This document shows, in pieces, positions 1 through 13,180 of a DNA stretch of 64,000 nucleotides (positions are counted from its first letter, which is position 1; each line of letters begins with the position of its first letter). The stretch spans positions 34,726,899 to 34,790,898 of the forward strand of contig NC_079209.1 of assembly GCF_026745355.1 (NCBI RefSeq). Direction: 5' to 3'. The stretch comes from Beta vulgaris subsp. vulgaris (Eukaryota; Streptophyta; Magnoliopsida; Caryophyllales; Amaranthaceae). The notes under the pieces were generated by a model that did not search any database, was not told where the DNA came from, and saw only the letters and a program-made list of their open reading frames with translations. The position numbers and the translations under genes are program-made.

Positions 1-231
1 TTAAACTCTTGATATTTGCTTGTTCTTATTATTAGTTAGTCTTAATTGTTACCAAACCTCTTTCAAACCCCCAAATACCTTTCAATTAGGTAGTCTGGAC
101 TTGATAGACTTTAATCAATCTCATTTTCCCTGTGGATCGACCCTTGACTTGCCCTTACTATTCTCTTAGTAATTGCTTGTTAGGACTTATAAATATTGTT
201 TAGGAAGCGGTTTTGGTGCCTTAACGACACA
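1..231 (+). repeat. Possible LTR terminus (Tat/Athila-like) abutting chromovirus C
   Basis: The stretch holds a phrase typical of plant Tat/Athila LTR ends (a ccctgtggatcgaccctt-like block, then alternating AT-rich sequence and a ttttggtgcc/acgacaca end). It stops near 229-231, where the minus-strand gag/protease reading of element C begins. No coding sequence is visible. It could be the 3' end of an element inserted into C that lies mostly off the left edge. The family assignment is from memory and the exact terminus is uncertain. Confidence 0.35.
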
Positions 232-244
232 CTAAAAACCTCTT

Positions 245-1473
245 ATCAACTAGTCCTAGACGTTCACCTAGGTTCCTAGTCATGAATGAATGGGATGCTC
301 CTAAATCAAATAGAACTTTAACCGGCATATAATTATCAGAAAAAGTACCAGCTATCACATCAGATATGGCCTCAGCCTCACGACCATTTGTTGCAAAGAT
401 GCGCCCCTTGGTCTGACTATTTTCATTCCCGTTTCCTGGCTTAGCACTATCAGGTTGTTGAGTAGGGTTTGACAGGTTAGAAGCTATGGTCTTGTTATAT
501 TGGGTAGGAATAGGTGGTTTTTCCTCATATTTCCAGTAACATTCATACTCACGATGACCTAGCTTTGGGAAATACCTACAAGTCACATCCTTCCCTTCAT
601 AGTCTTTTTTTAGGTGGTTCTTGTTACACTTCTTACAATGGAACACCCTTTTGGGCCTCTCTCCGCTTGATTGATTCCTTGAAGTCTGATTATTGGTCCT
701 AGCCCCAAGGTTTCTTCCATCTCTTCTTTCGCTTCCTCCCTTAAACTTTTTCTCATTCCCCTGGTTCGGGTAATTGCCATTCCCTTTCCTCTTTTCTCCT
801 GAAGAGTTCCCCTCTAGTTCCTTCCCTCTAATCCCATACAAGTGGGCAGCTCTCCCATAAACCTCATCAAGGGTGCTAAAGGTGGCTCCTCCGAGCTTGC
901 CTTGCAAAGATAGGGTCAAGTCTTGCTCAAATCTTTGAGCCTTAAGAGCCTCATTGGGTACTACTTCAGGTGCAAATCTCATTAGCTCTATGAACTTACT
1001 GTAGCATTCTGAAATGGACATGGCCCCCATCCTAAGGTTAATGAACTCCATACTTTTCTGCTTTCTTAAGTGGGTAGGGTAAAACTTGGTTCTTAAGGCT
1101 TCTTTCAACTCGGCCCACCCAAAATTGCGCTCAGTCCTCAAATCATTTTCCTTTGGCTCCATCAAAGATCTGTTTTCTCCTTCAGATAATACAATGCGTT
1201 ATTCAGCTTAAGCTCTTATGGGTAGTTGATGGCATCAAAAAGCTTGTCAAATTCCATAATCCAGTATTCAAGACTAGCTGGGTCCTCTTTCCCATTGTAG
1301 TAAGGGGGTTTTGAAGCAGACACCCTCTTAAATACTTCTCCAAATGCATCTAATTCATTGGACTTCGGGGGTGGGGCGTTTGCAGCTTGGAATAAGGCAG
1401 CTGCTATTTCAATTAACTTTTTCGAAGCAGAATTCAATTTGGCACTATTTCCATCCCTATGCCTTTTAGACAT
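245..1473 (-). pseudogene. C gag-protease relic
   Basis: Read on the minus strand from the ATG at 1473. The first block contains a gag start like that of D (FKRVSASKPPYYNG followed by an EYWI..FDKLF motif). The capsid part follows (EFINLRMGAMSISECYSKF). A zinc knuckle of the CX2CX4HX4C type lies near 540-640, partly altered. The reading ends in a retropepsin site where the usual D-S-G is D-L-G (LFDLGASHSF), which would abolish the catalytic triad. Two nonsense codons lie between 1166 and 1216, one at a Trp position. It would package RNA as virus-like-particle capsid if intact. Similarity to the D gag supports a Tekay/Del-type chromovirus. The reading is cut off near 245 by the LTR-like sequence. 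Confidence 0.75.
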
Positions 1474-1696
1474 CTTCCTATGGAAAACAATAGATCTTAA
1501 CTAAACGAACATATAATGAACATATAATAGGTAAACCATCTCATTAATAATAATCAAATTGCATACATAGTTTCTTTATTCGAAAGCAACACAAAAATGA
1601 TAATAGTAATAATAATAACCCCATAAAGTTACTACATTAGCTTGTCAACTACTGACAATTATTTAAGGCTAACATGAAGATCCTAATAATAATAAT

Positions 1697-2705
1697 TCAT
1701 AGGTAAGACTCCCTCCCTCCAAATTCTCTTTCATAGGTGGCCGGCGACATGGGTGAGTATTCATGACTCGACGACACTTCTTTAAGAGAGTTGGATTTTG
1801 CCGTTGAAGTGTTATCTTTAGGAGTTGCAGGTATATATTCTGGACTTGTAGAGCGAATTGATGGTGGTGTAAAATGATGAGATGATGAGGCTTTAGACAT
1901 AAACGAATCAGTTATTGGAACTTCTATGGTAGCATTAGCTGTAGATTCTAAGTTCCTTTCCCATGTCTTCTCTGCATAGTATAAGTCTCCCTCAAATGCT
2001 AACATATTAGCTATCCATACCCCTTCATGCACGTGGTCATACTTATTCCACTCATTTTCATTCAATAGTACATCCTCATATTTCCTAAAAAAATTTCATA
2101 CTTTGGAATTCTAGGTAAGTGAATAAGAGCTAGTAGAATTTTCCAAGGTTCAGCCCTCATTTCTCTTCTTCCTTGTGAAACTAAGAACTTGGTGTAAAGA
2201 TGGATTCCTTGAATAAAGAATGCTATAGTGTGATAATGCCTCTTAAAATAGGCGTCATCATAGTAAGTATCCCTTACAAATTCAAGCATCTGAAATTTAA
2301 AATTTAACAAGTAAGCATTTAATTTGCAAATAGTTAACCAAATAAAGTTGCATAATACAATTTTTTCTTCCTTATTGCACAAAAGAATAGTCCTAAAAAT
2401 AATAATGCAACTTAATAAAAATCGACCTACTATTTAGGTACTCGAAAAAAAAAAATCAAAGTCTATCATCTTATTCTACTTATGCACATAAAATGCTAAA
2501 ACTTTTCTTGCCAAAAATACTTTTACAACCTTTTGTTTTTCCAATATGTTTTATAATGAGTACTTGATTCTTGACAAAGAATAGTCGGGTCAATGAATTT
2601 TCCAGGAAAAGGTTGGTTACACGCAACGTTGGCGAGAGCCCAAGCCTTTCCTTGCCAGAAGCATTGACAACCCAACTTATCCAAATCAATCGTTTTTCCT
2701 CGAAT
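1697..2705 (-). pseudogene. Pre-gag leader ORF of C, function unknown, possibly spliced
   Basis: Between the C leader and gag, the minus strand carries a protein-like reading that is not gag. One block (2705-2523) contains CQCFWQGKAWALANVACNQP. A second block begins right after a good acceptor (tttcag at 2290-2295) with MLEFVRDTYYDDAYFKRH and continues to a stop at 1697, crossing one frameshift in a T-run near 2085-2095. Total length would be roughly 200-260 residues. The C-terminal third is Ser/Pro-rich. I do not recognise the family. It may be an element-encoded accessory protein, as ORFs upstream of gag are known in Tat/Ogre elements, or a captured plant coding sequence. Element D has a different ORF in the same place. 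Confidence 0.4.
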
Positions 2706-2749
2706 AATAAAATAGATTTTTATGCATAAATAATATAATATGAAAAGAA

Positions 2750-4282
2750 TGTTGTTATATAATATGAGCACTATAAGAGGGGGGTGAATTATAGTGAGAG
2801 AATAAGCTATACTTTTTGCGGAATTAAAAGTAAACTTGGGAACAAATAATGGGAACACGAGAGATTTAGCGAGGAAAAACTTCCTAGGCCTAGTAGGAAG
2901 AAACAACCTCGACCACAAGGGATTTTAAAACAACTTTCCACTATAATAGACCAAAACAACTCTGATTACAACCTATTACTTTTCTCTCGATTCTCAGCTT
3001 AATTCACTCAACTCAAGTTCCCAACGACAGTTCCCACAACTGACGTTCCTCTCAAACTTCACTAGAAGTTCCTTTCTCTTTCTCTTTCTCTTTCTCTTGC
3101 TTCACTCAAAGCTTCTCACACTTACAAGAGTTAACTCAAACCCTTTTCTCAAAAATACACTTTGTAAAACAATGAAAGAGTAATAAACTCGATTAATGTA
3201 AGTATGAATTCTCTTAAGGAAAAGGCACTGACTCTTTTAGATAACTAAGACAAATTAGCTAAGTCAGACACACTTTGTTCTAATGAATTAGGCGCCTATT
3301 TATAGACAATTAAGACAAGACATTTTCTCCACTAATTAAACCATTATCACATGATCTCCATGATTTTAATTAATTAATTAAATAAATTAAATATTCCATG
3401 ACAAGTAATAACCCCTAATCCACTACTTACTTCATAAAGAAGCAGTAACATATTACGTGGTTTTACAAAACTTGAGAATAATTAAACTCATTTAAATTAA
3501 TTAAATACTTGGAGGATAATTAACTAAGCCACTAAATCCACTAACTACAAAAACGTGTAGCAGTAGCTTTGGGCGTGTCATCTAATTTTTAGGAAATAAA
3601 TAAATTATTTACTTTAGCTAGTTTTTAGGAAAATATCTTTTTAAAAATCTTTAATAAAACGAAAAACAGTTTTATATTTTAAAATCCGAAATCTTTTAAA
3701 AACCGGAAAGATATATATTTTGAAAACAAAATCTTTTAAATAATAAAAGATAAAAGATAAAAATATAAGATTTGAAAATCGGTTAATTAAAATCAGAAAA
3801 TCTTTTTAAAATCTTTTCCTAACAAACTTAAACTAAATTCCTAAAATAGTGGATCTTAGTTAAAAACCCTAAAAACTCTAACTAACATATTGGCGCATAC
3901 ATTGAGTTAGGCGCACAACTTTAGAGACTCTTAGGTGTTCCTAAACAGTTTTAAGTCTTGTTCCCTAACCTTGTTCCTATAGTGCCAGGTCTGTTCCTTC
4001 ATGGGAACAGAACCAAGTTCCTTTGAGAATTCACCACGAACTTAATTAAGCTTTTACTCAACCTTAACATGAAGATAATAAATACACCCTAATGTATTCT
4101 AATCTTCATTCCATGCTTGATTCTTCATCACTCGAACATCTTTACTTCGATCTTGATTAATTCTCCGTTTTAATCTTCAATCAAGTATTCTCTTGCTCGA
4201 GAATGAATTACCTTGCAACAACATAAATAAAATACACTATGTCTTTTGTGGTTAAGTCATCTTCAAAACTCAAGAGTCAACA
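2750..4282 (-). repeat. 3' LTR of element A
   Basis: Begins tgttgt and ends gtcaaca on the plus strand, so it reads TGTTGAC...CAACA on the element strand. It matches the split 5' LTR along its length. A TATA-like box (minus TATAAATA) lies at 3297-3304. A TTTCTC repeat near 3072-3097 has four units here and three in the other LTR, the only length change I saw there. Confidence 0.9.
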
Positions 4283-4500
4283 ATTTCCCCCTTTTTGAAG
4301 ATGGCAACAAAAGGCATATAATATAATAAAATGTAATACACATAAGTCATATAAAACTATTTTAACAAAGTATGCAACCAAGTTAAATTAATTATTATAG
4401 ACTCATTTAGACTCATTATTTTATTTGTGTAAAGAACATAAACCTTGACAAGAAACAAGAAAAAAATTTACTCTGATTGCCTTTCTCTTTCCCCCTTTGG
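4283..4500 (-). promoter_or_regulatory. Polypurine tract(s) of element A
   Basis: Directly inside the 3' LTR the minus strand reads aaaaagggggaaat (4283-4296), the plus-strand DNA primer of reverse transcription. A second purine run (aaagggggaaa) lies at about 4486-4497. Multiple PPT copies upstream of the 3' LTR are a known Sirevirus trait. Confidence 0.8.
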
Positions 4501-4799
4501 CATCTTCAAAAACATTAGTCCACGATTTCAAAAAGATGAATTTATCTACTAAAACATCACACCACCAAACTTGTGAGAAACAATTTGGTTAGTATAAGTA
4601 AATAACACATTCAACTCTCAAAACCGCAATCCAAGAATATTAGCCATTCAATAGACGCACACATGCAAAAAGATTAAACTAGAATTATCAAATTAACAAG
4701 TTCCATTGTAGCATGATTAAGAGAGAAATATAGAAAAGACAAAGATTAAAAAGTTCATGTTCCCACAAAAACTAAACTAAGAAAAGGTTTAAGGTTTAG

Positions 4800-6671
4800 G
4801 AGAGGAGGTTGCTCGATTTCTTCCACCACATCATTAGCTTAGCCATCACCTCCTTATGATTTTCGGCCATGTGTGATCACCTTGAGCACATCATCTCCAA
4901 TTCAACAACCGAGAGTTCATCATTGGATGGAGGAGGAAAGTTCACCAAGTCGTTCCATGATCACTTGTTGCCTTCCAAGCCTTGTCAACTTTGTTCATTA
5001 CCCCTTTCACTAACCCATTCAAATCCTTGGCTTCGTAGCAAACTCCATCATAGCTTCCGAATGACCCATAACCAAAGTAAACAAATAGTTCAACCTCTAG
5101 CATGAGCTAGAGTATATGTAGAACCAATGGTAGGATTTTGAGAAGAAGAGGGAGCATTTTGAGAAGGATTTGGTGCGGCTGTGTGTTCCTTAGATTTGGG
5201 AACAGCAGGTTGTTCCTCTGGAATGGGAACATCAGCTATTTCCTTTTCTTTGGGAACAGAACATGAAGGCTTTGAGGTAGAGGGAAGGATAGGATTAATT
5301 TGTGGTGCAATGTGAGATGGAGAGGCAGATTTTGGTGGAGATGGAGGAAAAGGAGGAATGGTTTCCATAGGAACAGGAGTCTGTTCCCTAGAAGGAGGAA
5401 GGTTAGACTCATAAACTTCCTTAGCAATCACCCTAACTTCATCTTCATCAAAACTTTCATCTGTGTCAAGCAAAGGAAAGTTTGACTTTCATGTTTTGAA
5501 CTCTTTGACTAGTTCAGTGCTTTTGTAACCGGTTTCACCACCTCTTCAACCACTTCTTCTTCTTTCTTCTTAGCTTCTTCTTTTCTTTTTCTTTTTCTTT
5601 CTTTTTTTTCTTTTTCAATTTTTCTGTTTTCTTCTCTTCATTTCTTTTCATCATTCATCTCTTTTTCTTCTCTTCCACATCATCATATTCATCATCACCA
5701 CATCATCATCAAGTGTTAGCTCTTCCCTTGATTACTTCCCATTCACAACACAACATTAAATTATTCAAGCACGCACATTCAACATATTTCCCAAGATACA
5801 CCAATGGTTTGAGCCCCGAAATTTTCACATTAACTTAAGCAATATTTCGGTTATTAGAGCCCCATAACCAAAACAAAACCATTTTCAATACAATGACTCA
5901 TATGTTGAATCATTAAGAGGGAAAGTTTATGTGTTTATGAGAGGCTAACAATGGATATAAATCAAGTCCAACATGCTTACTTGAGCACGTTTAGAGAGAC
6001 GAGGTAATAAGGCTTTCTTTAGAATGTGGAATAGAATTTTGTGGTAGGGAGAAAGAAGATTGTGATCAAGAAATGTTTTTCCCTTTTGACCACCATATTT
6101 CAATCAATTGATCAAAAGAATATCCGAAAAGGATAGGAACCTCTTGCTTCTTAAAATAAACATCGTTCCTCTCACAGAACACCGAGCAATTTACCCAAAT
6201 TTTAGCATTAAAATCAATTTGGGTTCCCTTACAAGTGTAGACAATTCCCTTCTTCTCAATGGAAAAGTTTTCACAAAATTCATCCATTATTTAGGAATCA
6301 AACTTTTCCATAACAATTCACAAAAGATGTCCCAACCTTGAAACTTGATCATGTTAGCAATTGACGAAAATTTACCCTTTTACACCAAGAAACATCAATA
6401 AAAGTCCATGAACATACCTAGTTGTGGTATTTTTTTCGTGCAACTCTTGTTGTTCCTTTCTCAGGACATCCGATTCCCCCTCACTTGTTGCATGTTGTTC
6501 TTCTACTTCCATTTCCACGGTTTCCTCAATTGTTTTCCTTTTTCTTAGGATTCTTGTTGATGAATTTGGAGAGATATCCATGGGAGTAGGTGATTCAATG
6601 TTAATGGAGGAAGGAGAGGGTTTTTCGGATTTGTGGGAGGAGAGAGAGTGAGAAGTGTTTTTGGGATTCAT
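4800..6671 (-). pseudogene. Env-like third ORF of element A (decayed)
   Basis: Minus-strand reading in three visible pieces. The N-terminal piece from the ATG at 6671 is Ser/Pro-rich with a basic RKRK patch. A middle piece (6287-6066) begins MDEFCENF and matches the same region of the intact-looking B copy (MDEFCANF). A C-terminal Pro-rich piece (5473-5090) is followed by a coiled-coil-like tail to about 4800. Purine-rich low-complexity DNA at 5540-5700 encodes acidic/basic runs. The protein is the retrotransposon extra ORF often called env-like; its function is unproven. The reading is broken by stops and frameshifts. It lies between pol and the polypurine tract as in Sireviruses. Confidence 0.7.
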
Positions 6672-7216
6672 GATTTTGTGGAGGGTTTTTGGGTTTTATG
6701 AAAAGTAAAACAAAAGAGTTGTTTTTGGTTTTAGGAAAGCTAGGAAATAAAAGGAAAAGAAATTAAGAAAACCGTGTATAGTAAAAAAAAATCTTCCAAT
6801 TAACTTGAGTGAAAATATCTTCCAACTAACTTGAGAGATATTAGGAAAGAGTGATAAATAAAAAAAATCAGATTTTTAGGAGAAAAAATCTGAACAGAAT
6901 ATTTTTGGATTTTTGAATTTTGAAAGAAAAAAATCTGAACTTAATACGCTGGGAACAACGAATGGAAACAAAGAAATTTTGCTACTTTGGAACACCATTA
7001 ATTCTTTTAATCCTTTGTCATCACTTAAGGCATAGAATTGTCTTATGAACAATAAGGGGAATATTATTGGACATTGGTGAGCAGTTTTCAGACATTTTTA
7101 CTATAACATGAAATAATCATATAAGGATTGTGATGTATTAAGCAAATAAAAACATCGAATATGCACATCCAAACATAATGCCAAAGAATCAACACAAAGG
7201 GAAAATATTGTAGCAA
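6672..7216. other. Spacer between env-like ORF and pol of element A
   Basis: About 540 bp, AT-rich, no coding frame I can support on either strand. It corresponds to the 533-bp spacer between pol and the env-like ORF in element B. Confidence 0.6.
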
Positions 7217-9491
7217 TCATTTCAACTTGATCAAGCCAAGTTCAAGTCTCAATTTTTCAAACCTATATCTATTTAAGGGTTTTGTCAAAATATCTGCAAT
7301 TTGACGTTCAGTCTCACATAATTCCATTTTAATAAGACCCTTTTCAACATTATCTTTCAGAAAGTGATGCCTAATATGGATGTGTTTGACTCTTGAATGA
7401 TGCACGGGATCTTTAGAAATACTAATAGCACTAGTATTATCACAATAGATGGGAACACATTCAAAGTAAATTCCGTAGTCACGTAGTTGTTGTTTTATCT
7501 ATAGCATTTGGGAACAACATGCTGCTGCTGCAACATATTCAGCCTCTGCTGTAGATAAAGCAACTGTGTTTTGCTTCTTGGTGCTCCAAGAAACCAAACT
7601 ATGACTAAGGAACTGAACCATACCTGATGTACTCTTCCTATTGACCAGATCTCCTGCATAGTCAGCATCCGCAAATCCTTTTAGTTCAAAGGTATCACTT
7701 CTAAAATAGAATAGGCTTAAATCGTCTGTTCCCTTGAGGTATCTCAGGATTCTCTTCACAGCTGTGAGATGAGATTCCTTGGGATTGGCTTGAAACCTTG
7801 CACATAACCCTACACTCTATACTTGGTTTGGTCCACACTTGTTCCTATAGAATCTTCATCCAATCTGGTTGAAGTTCCCATAGGTGTATGATTCACTTTG
7901 GATGCCTCCAAACCATACTTTTTCAACAGTTCCTTTATGTACTTTTGTTGATGGATGTAAATTCCTTCTTCTGTTTGCTTGATTTGCAACCCCAAGAAGA
8001 AGTTAAGCTCGCCCATCATACTCATTTCGAATTCTTTACTCGTGAGATTAGCAAAGTCCTTGCACAAAGATTCATTAGTGGCACCAAATATAATATCATC
8101 AACATATATTTGAACAACTAATAAATGTTTTCCTTTTGATTTTAAAAACAAGGTTCGATCCAATTTTCCTCTTTTAAACTCATTTTCAAGAAGGAACTTA
8201 GAAAGTCTTTCATACCATGCTCTTGGAGCTTGCTTTAACCCATAAAGAGCTTTGTCAAGCTTGAAGACATAATTAGGAAAGTCTTTATTTTCAAAACCTA
8301 GAGGTTGTTCTACGAATACCTCCTCATTTAGATAACCATTTAGAAAAGCACATTTCACATCCATTTGATACAATTTAAAACCCATGAAAGCAGCAAATGC
8401 AATGAAAATTCTAATTGCTTCCAATCTTGCAACAGGTGCAAAAGTTTCTTCATAATCTATACCTTCCTGCTGATTGTATCCTTTCACAACTAACCTGGCC
8501 TTGTTTCTTACTATGGTTCCGAACTCATCCAACTTGTTTCTAAACACCCATTTTAAACCAATAACCTTGTTGTGTTTAGGTTTAGGTTCAAGGTGCCAAA
8601 CTTTGTTTCTTTCAAATTGATGAAGTTCATCTTGCATAGCCACAATCCAATCAGCATCAGTGAGAGCTTCTTCATGGTTCCTGGGTTCCATCATAGAAAG
8701 AAAAGCATGAAAAGCACAAAAATTTCTCAATTGAGATCTCGTTTGAGTTCCCTTATTTATGTCATTGATTATGAGTTCCACAGGATGGGAACGATGAGTC
8801 TTCCAAGGCTTTGGTTGGAAATCCTGGATGGAAACTTGATTTCTTTGATTATCTTCACTTCCCTGTTCTTGGGAACCAGATTCAACAATAGTAGATTCAT
8901 TCACTTGTTTATCCTCACCTAGTTCTTCTTCTCCTTCATTGAGAACAAGAACAGGATGTTGTTCCCTAGGCTTTGTTCCCATGACTTCGTCTTCCAAAGT
9001 CTCATCAATAAGACTTTGATCTTTTGCCAATCCTATTTCGAAGTCATCATCAACCTGTGTGCTTGCATCAAATTTATATGTTTCATCAAAAATAACATGC
9101 ACACTTTCTTCTACACACATAGACCTTTTATTATAAACTCTATAAGCTTTGCTACTAGAAGAGTATCCTAAGAATACTGCTTCATCACTTCTAGCATCAA
9201 ATTTTCCAAGATTTTGTTTCCCATTATTATGAACAAAACATTTACATCCAAATGTTCTGAAATATGTAATATTGGGCTTTTTACCAAAATACAACTCATA
9301 AGGAGTTTTATTTATAAAGGTCTTACCATGGCACGATTTATAATATGACAAGCAGTATTCACAGCTTCGGCCCAAAAGTTCATAGGAAGACCACTAGCTA
9401 TCAACATAGTTCTAGCTATTTCTTCTAATGTTCTATTCTTCCTTTCAACAACACCATTTTTTTGAGGTGTTCTAGGGGCGAAGAAATTGTC
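7217..9491 (-). pseudogene. Element A pol, 3' part: integrase C-end, reverse transcriptase, RNase H
   Basis: Minus-strand reading. The block at 9375-7810 holds the integrase C-terminal part ([13 protein letters not shown]), then the copia reverse transcriptase ([49 protein letters not shown]) with an intact YVDD active site near 8094-8111. RNase H follows in two blocks: ADADYAGD and STAEAEYVAAA (7759-7499), then the end with HHSRVKHIHIRHHF and ADILTKPL (7405-7217). Stops and shifts near 7800 and 7410-7500 break the frame. The 5' end is at the CACTA insertion. The enzyme copies the element RNA into DNA inside virus-like particles when intact. Confidence 0.9.
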
Positions 9492-10429
9492 ACTACTACA
9501 TTAAAAGGCAAAGGCAACACACAAAAATCGTTGCAATAGGCCCAAAAGTCGTTGCAGTAGACCTATTGCAACGGTTTTGGAACCATTGCATTTGGAGGCG
9601 TTGCAATAGGCCTAGTGCAACGACTTTTGGGACCTATTGCAACGGCTACCACAAAGCCGTTACAATAGATGTAAAGAGTTGTTGCATCATCTATAAGGTC
9701 TACTACAACGCCTCTATATCTATAGCAACACCATTTGATAGCTATTGCAACAACCCTAATATTCATATTGTGTCCCATTTTGGCTTCTATAGCAACGCCT
9801 CTTTATATATTACAACACTATCATATAGCTCTTACAACGCCTTTATGATGGAATTTTTTTAAAACCCCTTCTGATGCCTACCAAAAACCTATAATATTAC
9901 AGCCTGGATATATATTAGTAATGATGCAACAAATGCAAAAATACTCTTGAAATGCCAAAAATAATTGTCATATCTATATTATAATTTCCAAAATTAATTA
10001 TATTAAGAGTATACATGAAAAATCCTAATTAACGAAAATTAATGTACTTAATCAAACGTAACTAATAAATATTTGTTTTAGTACCACAAATACTTCTAAT
10101 AAGTACATATAAATCATTTTCTTTCTAACCACCAAGTACCGCATCACTATAATATAGCTAGCTAAATCTGGCTGATAGTATGTATAGTGAGACATCTAAG
10201 TTTGATCTCCTCTTCATCATTCACCTAAAAATTCAAATATTATAATAGTTAGTAAAAATACCCATCAAAAACACAAAAAATAGACAAAATTATAGTACCT
10301 TGTATTATTGCTATAAGAATAATGTGGGATGGAGATGACAATATAAAAGAGACAAAATTACAGTACGAAAATTAATGTACTTAATCAAACCGAACTAATA
10401 AATATTTGTTATGGAAGTGGTTTGAAGCT

Positions 10430-11190
10430 AGCCACTACCCTTTTACCCAATAGCCTTAAGGCCAAATCATTTGGAGTCTAAGAAGGTTTCTAGCATGTTG
10501 AGTCAAGCAAATAGCAGATTAGCAAAGGGTGGCTACTTGCCCATCATTGAAACCAATCTTCAATTTTTTAAAATCCTTTTTAATGAGCTTCAGTCTACTC
10601 ACTATATTATACATCTTTGTTCCTAAAACAGTAGCATCCGCAACATCTCCTTTTTATCTCATGAATCTAAGAGGCCATTCTCCACATTGTGAAATATTTG
10701 AAGGTTTTTCCCACACTAACTTCTTGGATAGATAGTGAGAAGACTAGGACAATGAATCTCCTTCCTTTATTAAATGTACTTCAGTAAACTCATAACAATC
10801 ATGCCAAGCCTGATTAGCTAAGACTCTATCCAATTTAGAATAAACTCTAGCCACCCCTTGCTGTTTGTTATTCCAAGTGTAAAGATTCCAAGTAGCTTTA
10901 ACATCCTACATACCACAATCAACCATACAAAGAAAATCAAGCAAAAAAAAAAACTCTTCCTGTGGGGAAAAATTAGGGGGACTAACATGAAGGGTAACTA
11001 TCTATAGTCGACATATATAGATAAAATCCAACCACTAGTAGGAAGTTGATCACTAGATGCATCCCTTGGTTTTGATCCAATTGAAAAGTCACAAGATTAC
11101 TTTCGGGATTAGCCTCATGAATTTGAGAAAGAATATTAGATGCCACGCTTGGTGCTGGTTTCTGCACCAACCGAGTCTCCATACTTTGAA
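10430..11190 (-). pseudogene. LINE (non-LTR) endonuclease fragment inside the CACTA element
   Basis: Minus-strand reading matches the C-terminal half of the plant LINE apurinic-like endonuclease and the segment following it. Visible are METRLV near 11180, then KATWNLYTWNNKQ and RVYSKLDRVLANQAWHD near 10900-10790, then decayed linker sequence down to about 10440. Stops and frameshifts are present. Reverse transcriptase is not visible. Since it sits well inside the CACTA ends, it was either captured or inserted later. Confidence 0.7.
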
Positions 11191-12799
11191 AGAACTCTTG
11201 GGGAAATATGAAACCTAAACCTTTGTGACAACATGGATAAATGGATGTATAGGCTCAGGAGAATGAGAAGCAAGGATGACAAGGGCTCTCATCAAGGACC
11301 CAAAAAAAAGCTTGTGAACTTGTTTTAAGTGGATACGTTAGTAATCTTACATGTCAGGCCAACCACCAAATTATATAAGTCACTCCCAGAGACTATAGTT
11401 GTGTAAAGCTTGAAGAGGCAACTGTTGTATGCTTGCATTATATTTAGGCATTGATGTTATGACTCCCACCTTTGTGCACATTACAGTTAGTGCTCCCTGA
11501 AGGTGTATTTACTTTTATTATTTGAAGTGATACTTCTATCTTACTCTTCAGGGGTTAGAGCTTATAACTGAATTGAGCAAAATGACTAGAACTAAGCTTT
11601 GGAACCCATATAATTAAGGTCAAGGGAGCAATTCTGAGTTAAATGAAACTAACTCCAAAGAAAAGATTTTAGGCCTTACCTTCTTATTTAATTAGATCTA
11701 AGATGGCTCCATCTGTTAGGGATGTATGTTTTCTTCTCCATCTAATGACATTAATCAACGTATAGTAAAGCCAAGGCCGTATTAGAATTTAGGAATTATG
11801 TTTTAGGTCCACTCCAAATGCCTAAAACTAGTGGCCAAAATAATTCGGATATGTTACCAACAACTTGTGGAAGTCCAAAGATTTTTTTATGAAGAATACA
11901 ACCATCTCATGCTACGAGTGGACAGTAAAGACAAAATCACCAATGTCAAATATTCAAACTTCGATCTCATTTGGAAACAACAAAATGATAATTAATGCTT
12001 AAGGAAACAAGTAATGAATGAGATATTATGAACAAGTTGTATTTTTATTTCATTTTCTCCAACAATCTTCCCCCAAAAAATGGGGCAGAAAACAGGGAAT
12101 ATAATTAAAATTAAGGAGGCATGTAAATGATAAAGTAGTTTGAACTAGTACCAATATCTCTCTCCATGATACAAGGACCCAACACAAGCTTCTAGTTTCG
12201 AAATTTTGTTCTTCCAGCCAGAATTATTCTACATACAACAGTAACAGTATAATGTACTATTTGAGACTTTCTTTATATTACCCACTCTTCTTGCCAGAAG
12301 AAAAATAATACTACTTTTTTTCTTTTTGTTTCAGCACAACCTTCACCAAACGGAGTACTCCACTCCCACTCGAGGACAAAAGTCACAAAGCAACATTAAC
12401 TTCAGAAATTTCAAATGATTATCCAAGGTATCAATCACTCAAATAGAGAAAGAATCAAAATCCAGGCAAAAGTCATAACGGGGTTCAAAACAATCATTCA
12501 AACTCACTAAAGCTAAATGCGCCATTGAAACTAGTTTCATCTAGCAGGAGATTATGAAGCTTGTTAACTAGACTACATTATGCAAACATAAATATCTCTA
12601 ATATAACAACAGTTAGCACCGTTACCTAAATTCGGTTAATGTTGTGAACATATTACATATACAATGTTGAGTGTCGCTTCAGATTGTCTCCAGATTGTAA
12701 AATATATTTTGATTGTTTCCCAAAGTGTAATAACTCAAAAGGTAACCAGAAGTCAATTTCATCAACTAGTTTTAGTTCAGAAAGTTCATAGAGAGCTTG

Positions 12800-13180
12800 C
12801 ATGTCAAAAGTAAGATGGAAGTACCTGTTGCTTATGATTCTGATAATCAGACAGTAAATCATGCATAAAGATGCTGCATTTGTCCGCTCGTCCAGCAGCA
12901 CCGTGCTTGCAACAATAGCTCGAACATGGCTGAAACACAAGAAGTCATATGAAATGGTTGATTCTCACATACATAAACCAAATCATGTCTTGCTTATGCT
13001 AGAAGATTACCTACTTAGACTCTCTAAAACTGCTTCCTCTAATTCTGCCACAACATTTCAGAGTTTAGACTTCGAAATAGATACTTAGCAACTGTCAAAT
13101 TTTGCTCGAGTGGCGTAATAAGGTCAAATAATTTCTCATCCTCAAGCTTACAGATTTTACGCCAGACTTCATTCTATTTC
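12800..13180 (-). pseudogene. Two exon-like coding segments carried by the CACTA element
   Basis: On the minus strand, 13165-13050 reads like coding sequence (WRKICKLEDEKLFDLITPLE, then VAKYLFRSLNSEM). After an intron-like gap, a pyrimidine-rich acceptor ending tgtttcag (about 12932-12939) is followed by HVRAIVASTVLLDERTNAAS. A gt donor follows CAACAG near 12822. This exon-intron-exon pattern suggests a captured host gene fragment. I do not recognise the gene. It is not a CACTA transposase as far as I can tell. Confidence 0.4.

Noticed and set aside
9500..9850. Regularly spaced short repeats reminiscent of a CRISPR array
   Set aside because: Repeats occur in both orientations with irregular spacing within a CACTA end, in a plant genome.
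10529..10735. Plus-strand frame with hydrophobic residues that could be a membrane protein
   Set aside because: The minus strand of the same stretch matches a LINE, so this is an antisense shadow.
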